Shown piece by piece: positions 43,072-51,193 of a DNA stretch of 59,461 nucleotides. Every line of letters starts with the position of its first letter. Position 1 is the stretch's first letter. The notes beneath the pieces were generated by a model that saw only the letters and a program-made list of their open reading frames with translations, ran no database searches and was not told the origin of the DNA. The DNA is taken from the NCBI GenBank assembly GCA_039024435.1, contig JBCCQH010000035.1, positions 1 to 59,461 of the forward strand, written 5' to 3'. A program made the position numbers and the translations under genes. The DNA is from JBCCQH01 sp039024435. Its GTDB lineage: Bacteria; Bacteroidota; Bacteroidia; J057; JADKCL01.

Positions 43072-45003
43072 ATGGGGGAGCAAAATGTCAGTCAAATTCT
43101 GAGCAAAAAGGAATTGCGCAACTTCACGCAGCACCTTTTTCACGATATCCGCGCCATCGAAATCATGCTGGAAAAAGGCATGTTCGAGAAAGGCATCACT
43201 CGGATTGGGGCCGAACAGGAAATGTGCCTCATCGACAGTGCATTCCGGCCGGCGTCCATCGCCCCGGAACTGTTAGCGGAAATTGAAAATCCCGCTTTCA
43301 CCAATGAGCTCTCGAAGTTCAATCTGGAGGTCAACCTGGACCCCCAGGAGTTTACCGGCGACTGTCTCTCCCGGATGGAAAAGCAGCTTCGGGGCTGCCT
43401 CACGGAACTGGGTGAATCGCTCAAAAAGTACGGCGCCGACTACATCATGGTGGGAATCCTTCCGACCATCCGGCAGAGTGACCTCAGCCTCGACAATCTA
43501 ATGCCCAATCCGCGCTACTTTGCCCTTAACGAAGCCATTCTTCAGATGCGGGGCGGACCCTACGAGTTCCGGATTCAGGGCAGCGACGAACTCATTTCGA
43601 CCCACGATTCACTGATGTTTGAGAGCTGCAACACCAGCTTTCAGGTACACTACCAAGTGGAAGCGCGCGACTTCGTCAAAAAGTACAATTGGGCGCAAGC
43701 CATTACAGCACCCGTACTCAGTGTGGCCACCAACTCACCGTTGCTGTTCGGGCACCGCCTGTGGCGCGAAACCCGCATTGCCCTGTTCCAGCAATCCGCC
43801 GACACCCGCAACGTCACCCAAACCAAGCGCGAAGTACAGCCCCGGGTATTTTTTGGGGACCGCTGGCTGGACAAGTCGGTCATGGAAATCTTCCGCGAAG
43901 AAGTAGCCCGCTACCGGGTCCTTATCAGTACACCCATCACCGAGAATAGCCTCGATACGCTCAAAGACGGCGGGATCCCGAAACTCAAAGCCCTCCGCCT
44001 GCACAACGGCACCATCTACACCTGGAACCGGCCCTGCTACGGGATCACCAATGGCCTGCCCCATCTCCGTATCGAGAACCGGGTCCTGCCCTCCGGGCCG
44101 ACCGTCATCGACGAGATGGCCAATACCGCTTTCTGGCTCGGCCTCATGCACGGCATGCCCAAGCAGTACGACCGCATCAACAAGAAAATCGACTTCGATG
44201 TGGTCAAATCGAACTTCATGCGGGCGGCCCGCACCGGCATGGGTGCCATGTTCCGCTGGGTCGATGGCAAGCCCTATTCCGCCCAAGATTTGATCTGCAA
44301 AGAGTTGATCCCAATGGCCAAAGAAGGCTTGAAAATCGCCAACATCCGCGAACGCGACATCAATCGCTACATGGACGTGATCGAAGAGCGGGCGGAAACC
44401 GGCAAAAGTGGCTCCCAGTGGATGCTCGACTCCTTCAATGCACTCAAGAAAAAAGGCACCAAAGAGGAGGCCATCGTCGCCACCACCGCGGGCATCGTCC
44501 GCCGCCAGAAAAACAACAAGCCGGTCGCCAAGTGGGGCAAGGCCCGCATCAATGAAGCCGGCTCCTGGATGAACCGGTACTGGCGGGTGGACCAAATCAT
44601 GTCCCGCAGCCTGTACACGGTGCAGGACGAGGACCTCATCGATCTGGTGCAAAACATCATGAGCTGGAAAGACATCACACACTTGCCCGTCGAAAACGCC
44701 AAAGGGGAATTTGTGGGGATTGTCACCGCTCGGGAGTTGCTCAATTATTACGCCAATCGCATGCCCGGAGACGAACCCGTCGCGGTCAAAGACGTCATGA
44801 TCCCCAAGTCGCGGGTCATCGTCATCGACGAAGATGTACTCACCACTGACGCCATTACGCTCCTGCGCAAAAACAACATCAGTTGCCTGCCCGTCCTCAA
44901 CGCAAAGCATGAATTGATTGGAATCGTAACCGAACGCGATTTCGTAAACGTCGCCGATCATTTTCTGCATGAATTCCTCAATGGGCAGGTCAAAATCAAA
45001 TGA
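43072..45003 (+). CDS. GCS2-like carboxylate-amine ligase fused to two CBS domains
   Basis: The protein has 643 residues. Residues ~40-480 resemble the glutamate-cysteine ligase type 2 fold: the metal-binding GAEQEMCLID near 46, NLEVNLDPQEF, and CNTSFQVHYQV. The C-terminal part has two CBS domains (about 500-560, VDQIMSRSLYTVQDEDLID; and about 580-640, VKDVMIPKSRVIVIDED), which in other proteins bind adenine nucleotides. This suggests a ligase controlled by energy state. The product is unknown; glutathione synthesis is unlikely without gshB. The stop overlaps the next ATG (ATGATAA). Confidence 0.88.
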   Translation: MGEQNVSQILSKKELRNFTQHLFHDIRAIEIMLEKGMFEKGITRIGAEQEMCLIDSAFRPASIAPELLAEIENPAFTNELSKFNLEVNLDPQEFTGDCLSRMEKQLRGCLTELGESLKKYGADYIMVGILPTIRQSDLSLDNLMPNPRYFALNEAILQMRGGPYEFRIQGSDELISTHDSLMFESCNTSFQVHYQVEARDFVKKYNWAQAITAPVLSVATNSPLLFGHRLWRETRIALFQQSADTRNVTQTKREVQPRVFFGDRWLDKSVMEIFREEVARYRVLISTPITENSLDTLKDGGIPKLKALRLHNGTIYTWNRPCYGITNGLPHLRIENRVLPSGPTVIDEMANTAFWLGLMHGMPKQYDRINKKIDFDVVKSNFMRAARTGMGAMFRWVDGKPYSAQDLICKELIPMAKEGLKIANIRERDINRYMDVIEERAETGKSGSQWMLDSFNALKKKGTKEEAIVATTAGIVRRQKNNKPVAKWGKARINEAGSWMNRYWRVDQIMSRSLYTVQDEDLIDLVQNIMSWKDITHLPVENAKGEFVGIVTARELLNYYANRMPGDEPVAVKDVMIPKSRVIVIDEDVLTTDAITLLRKNNISCLPVLNAKHELIGIVTERDFVNVADHFLHEFLNGQVKIK

Positions 45004-46199
45004 TAATAAATCCCTCCGAACATACATCCGCGACGCGGGCATTTCCGCGGGTCATCGGCCACCTCAAAGCGGATGCCCCCGGCCCCACCTTGGTCGCCAT
45101 CGGAGGAATGCACGGCAATGAACCGTCCGGCGTCTATGCTCTACAGCGCTTGGTAGATCGATTGGAACGGGAATCGCTCCTGCAAAAAGGGGAGTTCATC
45201 GCCCTTACCGGTAACATCAGGGCGCTGGAAAACGGTCAACGCTTCATCGACACCGACCTCAACCGCATGTGGAAATTCCGCCCGGATCTGCGGGGGCTCG
45301 CCGAAGTCCCGGAGGTCTACGAAGCAGGGGAAATGGAAGAGCTGCAAGACCACGTGGACCGCGCCATCGAACAGCGACGCGGACCGCTGGTGTTCCTCGA
45401 TCTCCACACGACTTCCGCACCGAGTCCGCCCTTTATCCTGATCGGCGATACGCTGCGCAACCGGCGCTTCGTACAAAATCTGAATTTGCCGGTGATCCTC
45501 GGCCTCGAAGAGCAACTCAATGGTCCCTTCCTGAGCTACCTAAACACCAAAGGCCACATCTCAATGGGTTTCGAAGCGGGCCAGCACGAGGATGAGGTTT
45601 CGGTTGAGAACCACTATTCGCTGCTCCTACTGATTTTGGTGCAGACGGGCTTGTTGGGCGCCAAAGATTTGCCCGATCTCGCGGCCAACCGCAAACGCCT
45701 CGCCGGGCAGACGACCGCTGCGTTGAAAAACTTCTTCGAGGTGCGGTTCCGGAAACCGGTACACGAAGGCGAACGGTTCCGTATGAAACCAGGTTACCGC
45801 AATTTTCAACCCATTCAGAAGGACGAAGCCCTCGCGCACAACCAAAACGGCGAAGTCCACGCCAAAGAAAGGGGCCGGATCTTCATGCCACTCTACCAGG
45901 AGCAAGGCGACGACGGCTTCTTCATCATTCGCCGCATTGCGCCCTTTTGGCTGGGATTTTCTGTATTTCTGCGCTATTTGCGGGCCCATCGCGCCCTGCC
46001 GATTCTGCCCGGAATCCGCCGGGTGCCCGGGAAAGACGGTCTCCTGATCATCCACACCAATATTGTGCGCTGGTTTGGAGCGCAGGTTCTGCACCTGCTC
46101 GGCTACCGGCGGCGCTCCCACCACGAGGGAAAATTGCTCTTTATCAAGCGGGAATTTGACCTGCACGGCCCCACTTCCATCGACAAGTTTTCCGAATGA
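45000..46199 (+). CDS. Succinylglutamate desuccinylase/aspartoacylase-like zinc hydrolase
   Basis: The protein has 399 residues. The M14-related AstE/AspA core is seen at 30-230: GGMHGNEPSG (His and Glu zinc ligands, about 36-45), DTDLNRMW, DLHTTS (third ligand, about 135) and FEAGQH near 191. The C-terminal ~150 residues add a beta-strand domain and a basic hydrophobic part (WLGFSVFLRYLRAHR) not found in AspA. The ATG overlaps the GCS2-CBS stop and its stop overlaps the WaaA start, both ATGA. It may remove the group added by the upstream ligase; this is inferred from the gene order. Confidence 0.87.
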   Translation: MIINPSEHTSATRAFPRVIGHLKADAPGPTLVAIGGMHGNEPSGVYALQRLVDRLERESLLQKGEFIALTGNIRALENGQRFIDTDLNRMWKFRPDLRGLAEVPEVYEAGEMEELQDHVDRAIEQRRGPLVFLDLHTTSAPSPPFILIGDTLRNRRFVQNLNLPVILGLEEQLNGPFLSYLNTKGHISMGFEAGQHEDEVSVENHYSLLLLILVQTGLLGAKDLPDLAANRKRLAGQTTAALKNFFEVRFRKPVHEGERFRMKPGYRNFQPIQKDEALAHNQNGEVHAKERGRIFMPLYQEQGDDGFFIIRRIAPFWLGFSVFLRYLRAHRALPILPGIRRVPGKDGLLIIHTNIVRWFGAQVLHLLGYRRRSHHEGKLLFIKREFDLHGPTSIDKFSE

Positions 46200-47437
46200 T
46201 GCTGCTGTACGATCTGGGCATACGCCTGTACGGGATCGGAGCCCGCATCCTGGCCTACGGGCAGCCCAAGGCACGGCAATTTGTCCGGGGGCGGCGCGAC
46301 TGGCGGGCCCAGCTCCGCAAACAAGTCGATCCTGAGCATTCCTGGGTGTGGTTCCACTGCGCTTCATTGGGCGAGTTTGAACAGGGCCGGGCGCTGATCG
46401 AAGCTTGGCGTGCCCAATATCCCGAGGACCGTATCCTCCTCACTTTTTTTAGTCCTTCCGGCTACGAGATTCGGAAAGACTACGCGGGGGCGGATTGCAT
46501 CTGCTACTTGCCCCTGGACCTGCGGCGCAATGCCGCCTTCTTTTTGGATCGGGTTCAGCCACGGGCGGCTTTTTTCATCAAGTATGAGCTTTGGCTGAAC
46601 TATCTGACGGCACTGCGAGCGCGGCGGGTGCCGACCTTCCTGGTGAGTGCAATCTTGCAGCCGGAAAGTCGATTTTTTCGCAGTGGTCTGAAACGGCAAT
46701 ACACGGCCGCTTTCCGGGGATTTGACTGGATATTTACCCAGGACGCAGCCACCGCCGACTTGCTCCGGCAAAAAGCCGGCGTCACCCGGGTGAGCGTAAG
46801 TGGCGATACCCGATTTGATCGGGCGGCCCAGTTGCCGGACAAGTTTCAACCGGTGCCGGGCATTGACGAGTTCATTGCGGGTCGCCGCTGCATCGTGGCG
46901 GGCAGTCCCTGGCCGCCGGACGAAGACATTCTACTGCCTGCAATTGCGCAATTGCGCAATCCAGAGCTGTGCTGGATCATCGCGCCGCACGAGATCCATC
47001 CGGAGCGCATTGACCGGCACCTCGCTTCCGCCAACGGGAAAATGGTGAAATACAGTGTACGGGAATCCATTTCCCGGGAAACCGATGTTCTTTGGATCGA
47101 CAACGTGGGGATGCTTTCCCGGCTGTACCACTACTCGGAAGTGGTCTACATCGGGGGTGGATTGGGGGCGGGCATCCACAATACCCAGGAACCGGCAGTC
47201 TACGGCAATCCGGTCATCTTTGGGCCTAAATATGACCGGTTCCGCGAGGCGGTCGACCTGATCGAAAGTGGCGGCGCAATCTCAGTTACAACGGTGGCGG
47301 AACTGGTGCACGCGTTGCAGCATTGGTTGGACGATGCCGATACATTGGCCCAAACCCGAGCCCGAAACAAAGCTTACATACTGGCCCAAGCCGGAGCTAC
47401 CGCGCAGGTACTTACCCAAGTCGAGAAACTGATTTAG
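46196..47437 (+). CDS. waaA: 3-deoxy-D-manno-octulosonic acid (Kdo) transferase
   Basis: The protein has 413 residues, the usual size of WaaA/KdtA. It attaches Kdo to lipid A precursor at the inner membrane. An N-terminal anchor helix is followed by WFHCASLGEFEQG (family GE motif at 55-65), TFFSPSGYEIRKDY, LPLDLRRNAAFFLD, KYELWLNYL, and the GT-B C-domain with GGGLGAGIHNTQEPAVYGNPVIFGP. The start ATG lies inside the hydrolase stop (ATGA). Gene coupling with the ligase and hydrolase is unusual. Confidence 0.95.
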   Translation: MMLLYDLGIRLYGIGARILAYGQPKARQFVRGRRDWRAQLRKQVDPEHSWVWFHCASLGEFEQGRALIEAWRAQYPEDRILLTFFSPSGYEIRKDYAGADCICYLPLDLRRNAAFFLDRVQPRAAFFIKYELWLNYLTALRARRVPTFLVSAILQPESRFFRSGLKRQYTAAFRGFDWIFTQDAATADLLRQKAGVTRVSVSGDTRFDRAAQLPDKFQPVPGIDEFIAGRRCIVAGSPWPPDEDILLPAIAQLRNPELCWIIAPHEIHPERIDRHLASANGKMVKYSVRESISRETDVLWIDNVGMLSRLYHYSEVVYIGGGLGAGIHNTQEPAVYGNPVIFGPKYDRFREAVDLIESGGAISVTTVAELVHALQHWLDDADTLAQTRARNKAYILAQAGATAQVLTQVEKLI

Positions 47438-47489
47438 CCCGGCGGGTTTTCCGGTATTTTTTCTATTTTTCCGCTCCAATGTTTCCACT

Positions 47490-48257
47490 ATGCGACTCCA
47501 CCTTTCCTCTCTATTCCTTCTCGGCGCACTCAGCCTGCTGGTGCTCGTCGGCTGCAAAAGTTCCTCACCCAAAGCACAAAAAGAGGCGCTCCCGGAAGAT
47601 CTCGCCCTCAAGTACCGCGAAGACGCCGCCCGACTCGCCGTGCGCGAACTCAATACGTCCCGCACCAGTGGCGAAATGGAAGCACGAATCCCACCGGACC
47701 GCATCGCTTTCTATTACGACTTGTTGAGCAAAGCTTACTGGATGAGCCAAAAGGACGCCGACGTCCCATCCGACTTCACTGGCATTCATACCCTCGGCAA
47801 TCCCCACCTCAAAGAAATTTCCGTCGTCCTGGAAAATGATGCCGAGTTCAAAAGTCAGTGGGCCAATGGCAGCACCATGACCGCCAACCTTTACCTCAAC
47901 CAATTGATGTCCCGCTACCGACTCAAGATTCAAAACTACCGCGAAGGAGCCCTCGGTCCGAGCCTTACCCTGGTCTCGCCGACCTACATCAATACGGTGC
48001 AGTTGGCATTTATCTTGGAAAAAATCGATGGAATCAAATTCGCGCAAGCGGAGGGAATCGCTGGCGACGGCGATGACGTCACTTGGGGATCCGATAGCAA
48101 GAATGCCATGGCGTTGAAGTTTTCCAAAGGCGAAGGAGATTGTCCTTCTGGCTGCATCCACCGCAAGTGGTGGGTGTTTTACGTCGATGCCGGCGGCGAA
48201 ATGAACTACATGGGCACCCGCGGTCAACTGCCGAGCGAAGGGGGCGGCGAGGATTGA
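47490..48257 (+). CDS. Hypothetical lipoprotein
   Basis: The protein has 255 residues. The signal peptide ends in a lipobox (LSLLVLVGC, Cys at 22), so it should be lipid-anchored. The mature part is mixed alpha/beta with a conserved-looking CPSGCIHRKWWVFYVD segment near 220. The Cys-x-x-x-Cys-x-His pattern could bind metal. The family is not recognised. It begins 52 bases after waaA and may have its own A+T-rich promoter (TATTTTTT, then TATTTTTC). Confidence 0.75.
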   Translation: MRLHLSSLFLLGALSLLVLVGCKSSSPKAQKEALPEDLALKYREDAARLAVRELNTSRTSGEMEARIPPDRIAFYYDLLSKAYWMSQKDADVPSDFTGIHTLGNPHLKEISVVLENDAEFKSQWANGSTMTANLYLNQLMSRYRLKIQNYREGALGPSLTLVSPTYINTVQLAFILEKIDGIKFAQAEGIAGDGDDVTWGSDSKNAMALKFSKGEGDCPSGCIHRKWWVFYVDAGGEMNYMGTRGQLPSEGGGED

Positions 48258-48724
48258 TGCAACTTTGGGTTTGGGGCACAGTCCTACCCAGGACTGGCTC
48301 CGACTGATGGAAGCCCGGGGAGATTGCGCTTGTGCATCCCAATCTTTCCCGGTAAGATGTTCCCGTCTGATTGATTAAAATCCAGGATACACATTCGCCC
48401 AAAACAAAACCGGCGGTCCTCAAGGATCGGCCGCCGGCTTGGAGCATTTACACAGTTGAGTTGATTTAGAGAAATACAGTTGGTACCGCGGTACTTAAAT
48501 ATGAATTGATGGAGAAGCGAAGTCTTGCGTTTCTTCCGATGAGCGTCTTTGTGTTTGGTTCTGCCGTCAGCGCTGATTTTGATCTACGGTTCAAATATCG
48601 AAGGGAGAGCGCAGCACTTCAATACAAAGAATGCTATGTTTTTCGGATTCTAAATCGGATATTTCTCGTGAAATCCGCACAAAATTGCCGATAACCGCAT
48701 CTAAATTTCGTATTCCAATCAATT
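48258..48724. other. Intergenic region with a GC-rich hairpin
   Basis: These 467 bases hold a strong hairpin (48403-48439) and a perfect 12-base palindrome GTACCGCGGTAC (48483-48494). The only short frames lack conserved character. A TAAATTTC box near 48700 may belong to the next gene. Confidence 0.5.
48403..48439 (-). terminator. Hairpin with T-rich tail on the minus strand
   Basis: CCGGCGG pairs with CCGCCGG, with a further inner stem around TCCTCAAGGA. On the minus strand it is followed by TTTTGTTTTGGG, so it would terminate minus-strand transcription, although no minus-strand gene is recognised upstream. Confidence 0.5.
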
Positions 48725-50203
48725 ATGCCGGCAAAAGACGAACTCCACCGACTGGTCCACTCCATGAGCAAAGCGGAAAAGCGCTACTTCCGCATTTTTG
48801 TGAAGAAGGAAAACAAGGGCCCCACAAATTACGAACGCCTCTTCGACGCGCTGTTGGCACAGGATCGCTACGACGAAGCGGCCATCTGTGCGCAGTTTTC
48901 TGGTACAGCACTGGCCCGCCGCATTTCCGCTGAGAAAAATTATCTCTTTCACCTCGTACTCAAAACGATCCGGCTGTTTCACAGCGAGCAAAACAGCTAT
49001 TTCCAGATGCGGGCGCTCATCGACGACTTGCATTTGCTGTACCAGCGCCGACTCTACCGGGCATGCTTTCGGCACTTGCGGCGGCTCCGGAAATTGGTCT
49101 CCCAACATCATTACTTGCCAGGAGCACTGGAACTCCACATCTGGGAACGGCGCTTGCTCAAAGAGATGCCGGAAAAACAGCGAGCAGTAGCCTTGGAACG
49201 GTTGGTCTCCGAGTGGCGTTCGCTGAATGACCGGCTGCAAAACTACCTGCAACTTTACCAGCTCCACGACGAATTCTACCTCTCGTTGGTCCAGCGACCG
49301 GTGCGGCAGGACCGTCCCCTACGCGAAACCCTGGATCCACTATTTGCCCAGCCTATCCTGCAGACGCCTCCCCCGGAAGCGCACTTTCACGCCCGGCACT
49401 TCTATTATCAGATCCACGCCCTGCACGCTCAAATTCAGGGCGATGGTCCCGCCTGCTTGGAACTGCACCAACGGCTGATCGCACACTGGGACCAACATTC
49501 CGCGCTGATCAAAAGTGAACCAGCCCGCTTCAAAAGCCTGGTCGCCAATACCATGGCGATGGCCGCTCACAACGGAAAATTTGACTTGCTGACCAAACTC
49601 CGCCGCCGGCTTGACCAACTGCCCCAACTGCGGGAACACGCGGAGTTTCGGATTTTGCGGATTGCCCACCAAACCGAACTGATTCGGTACATGAATGAGC
49701 AGGTCTACGGAGCCTTGCCCGCCGGTGTCCACCAAGCCACCGAGTGGTTTCAGGACCAGGGTGACCGATTGCCCCGAAAAACCCAGATTACATTTCTCTA
49801 CAATCTGGGGCTGATCCACTTGCTCGGGCGGGCCGCCCGGAAATCATTGGCGCTTTTCCACGACCTGATCAATATCTCCGCGACCCACGAGCGACAAGAC
49901 CTGCGAACCCAAGCCCGGATCCTGCAACTTTACTGCCACCTAGAACTGGACAACCGTCTGCTGGTCCACGACCTCAGCCAAAACGTCTTGCGATCACTGC
50001 CATCGTCCTTGAAAAAAGATCCCATTGCCCGAGCTGCAATCACGGGGGCCCAACGCCTTGCGGACTGCGACACCCAGGCAGCCCAACGGGCAGCATTTGC
50101 ACAACTCGAAGAAGATCTGCAAACGCTCGGAAACGGTACTAACTCAGGAATTTTCGCTTTAAGCGCCGACCTACTCGCCTACGCAACAACTCACTCCCCG
50201 TGA
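48725..50203 (+). CDS. Helical-repeat protein, paralogous to the gene at 22340
   Basis: The protein has 492 residues from the ATG at 48725, with no signal peptide. It is almost wholly helical, rich in Leu, Arg, His and Gln. The N-terminus (ELHRLVHSMSKAEKRYFRIF) and the ALARRISAEKNYLFHLVLKT block match, in order and pattern, the N-terminal blocks of the protein at 22340-23839. It is not a recognised family; a TPR-like scaffold is likely. Its last 65 bases overlap the end of the convergent gene at 50139. Confidence 0.75.
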   Translation: MPAKDELHRLVHSMSKAEKRYFRIFVKKENKGPTNYERLFDALLAQDRYDEAAICAQFSGTALARRISAEKNYLFHLVLKTIRLFHSEQNSYFQMRALIDDLHLLYQRRLYRACFRHLRRLRKLVSQHHYLPGALELHIWERRLLKEMPEKQRAVALERLVSEWRSLNDRLQNYLQLYQLHDEFYLSLVQRPVRQDRPLRETLDPLFAQPILQTPPPEAHFHARHFYYQIHALHAQIQGDGPACLELHQRLIAHWDQHSALIKSEPARFKSLVANTMAMAAHNGKFDLLTKLRRRLDQLPQLREHAEFRILRIAHQTELIRYMNEQVYGALPAGVHQATEWFQDQGDRLPRKTQITFLYNLGLIHLLGRAARKSLALFHDLINISATHERQDLRTQARILQLYCHLELDNRLLVHDLSQNVLRSLPSSLKKDPIARAAITGAQRLADCDTQAAQRAAFAQLEEDLQTLGNGTNSGIFALSADLLAYATTHSP

Positions 50204-50804
50204 TCGGCCGGAAATATGCCCCGATGACCAATAAGTCGGCGGACTGGCGGTAGACAATCGGTTCCCGGCCCACCAGAGAAATCGTCCGCTCCGGTGAGTT
50301 GAATACTTGCAATGAGAGTGCGGTCAAAACCCCGGCAATTTCTTCACCAGTCGGACTCAGCGATGCGGCTACCGTAAATGGATCTTGCAAGGTAAACTCG
50401 TGGTAGCCACTCATGATCGGATCGGTATTCAGCAGATCCACCGCGCCGATACCACCCGCCTGTACCATGATCCGTTCGGTTCCATCCTCATCGGGCAGGT
50501 AGTTTGCCGAGAGGTAATAGTTGAACATTGGAGCGACGCCGGGAATCAAATTGGGCAAGGCCAACACTTCCTCACGCAACAAACTCACGCCATCTAGCGT
50601 GTAGGTGCTGCTCACGGTGATGGAGCTGCTGTCCGCCTCACCAATGAGGTACACCGGCGTACTGAGGTCAAAAGTTTGAGCACTGAGGTCGGAAGCCCCA
50701 ATGGCGACCGAGTTCGGGGTGGCAATCAGAAAGCGGGACTGTGGCGTGAATACCGAGGAAACGGTTATTCCGGTGAGGTCAAACTCAAAAGCGTAGTCTT
50801 CCAT
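50139..50804 (-). CDS. Hypothetical protein
   Basis: The protein has 221 residues from the ATG at 50804 (MEDYAFEFDLTGI). An ATG at 50885 would add 27 residues of less regular character. It is rich in Ser, Thr, Val and Leu, with alternating strands (GITVSSVFTPQSRFLIATPN, ADSSSITVSSTYTLDGVSLL), so probably a soluble beta protein. There is no signal peptide. The basic C-terminus (LLRRRVGRRLKRKFLS) lies in the 65-base tail-to-tail overlap with the helical-repeat gene. The family is not recognised. Confidence 0.65.
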   Translation of the reverse strand: MEDYAFEFDLTGITVSSVFTPQSRFLIATPNSVAIGASDLSAQTFDLSTPVYLIGEADSSSITVSSTYTLDGVSLLREEVLALPNLIPGVAPMFNYYLSANYLPDEDGTERIMVQAGGIGAVDLLNTDPIMSGYHEFTLQDPFTVAASLSPTGEEIAGVLTALSLQVFNSPERTISLVGREPIVYRQSADLLVIGAYFRPITGSELLRRRVGRRLKRKFLS

Positions 50805-50917
50805 AAAGTTTGGTTCTTCTTGGAAAGTGGATAGATGTTGGGACTGGAATCGGAAAAACGGGTCGGAACGCAGGTCTCCCATCACGGGGAATCGCCCGTT
50901 TCCGAATATTTTGGGGG

Positions 50918-51088
50918 TCAGAGGATAAACTTGAAAAGCATAATTACCAGCGCGACGAGAAACATGAGAATGGAGATCTTGTTGATCGTATGCATCGCGC
51001 GCAAGTTGAAGGACACCGGTTTACCGTCCGGTGAACCCTGCTTGCGGAAACTCAAGTAGGACGCCATCTTTGACCATACTTCTTTCAT
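50918..51088 (-). CDS. Tiny single-helix membrane protein (DUF6728-like)
   Basis: The protein has 56 residues from the ATG at 51088. A short amphipathic start (EVWSKMASYLSFRKQ), a SFNLRAMHTINKISIL segment and one membrane helix (LMFLVALVIMLFKFIL) at the end match my memory of a small family common in Bacteroidota (DUF6728); the number is not verified. The upstream Met at 51109 would lie within the promoter box 51107-51114, which decides for 51088. The function is unknown. Confidence 0.75.
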   Translation of the reverse strand: MKEVWSKMASYLSFRKQGSPDGKPVSFNLRAMHTINKISILMFLVALVIMLFKFIL

Positions 51089-51106
51089 GGGCAATGGAAT
51101 TTGTAT

Positions 51107-51138
51107 CAAATATACACACTGGCTGGGACAATGTTTGA
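51107..51138 (-). promoter_or_regulatory. Promoter of the tiny membrane protein gene
   Basis: On the minus strand TATATTTG (51107-51114) is a perfect -7 box, with TTTC (51135-51138) 20 bases upstream as a weak -33 element. It overlaps the candidate P450 promoter on the other strand. Confidence 0.55.
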
Positions 51139-51163
51139 AAAGGCTGTTTTTTTCGCGAAATTT
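51132..51163 (+). promoter_or_regulatory. Candidate promoter of the cytochrome P450 gene
   Basis: TTTG (51132-51135), 20 bases, then AAATTTTG (51156-51163), one mismatch from TAnnTTTG. It lies 31 bases before the P450 ATG at 51194. Confidence 0.4.
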
Positions 51164-51193
51164 TGCACGTCACCCAGCACGCAAATATGAATT

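Noticed and set aside
43735..45042. 435-codon minus-strand frame opposite the GCS2-CBS gene
   Set aside because: It is antisense to a well-supported gene. Its His/Val/Asp-rich composition is what the complement of that gene gives.
48506..48694. 62-codon plus-strand frame before the helical-repeat gene
   Set aside because: It has a weakly signal-like start but no other feature, no promoter box and no terminator. It is more likely leader sequence.
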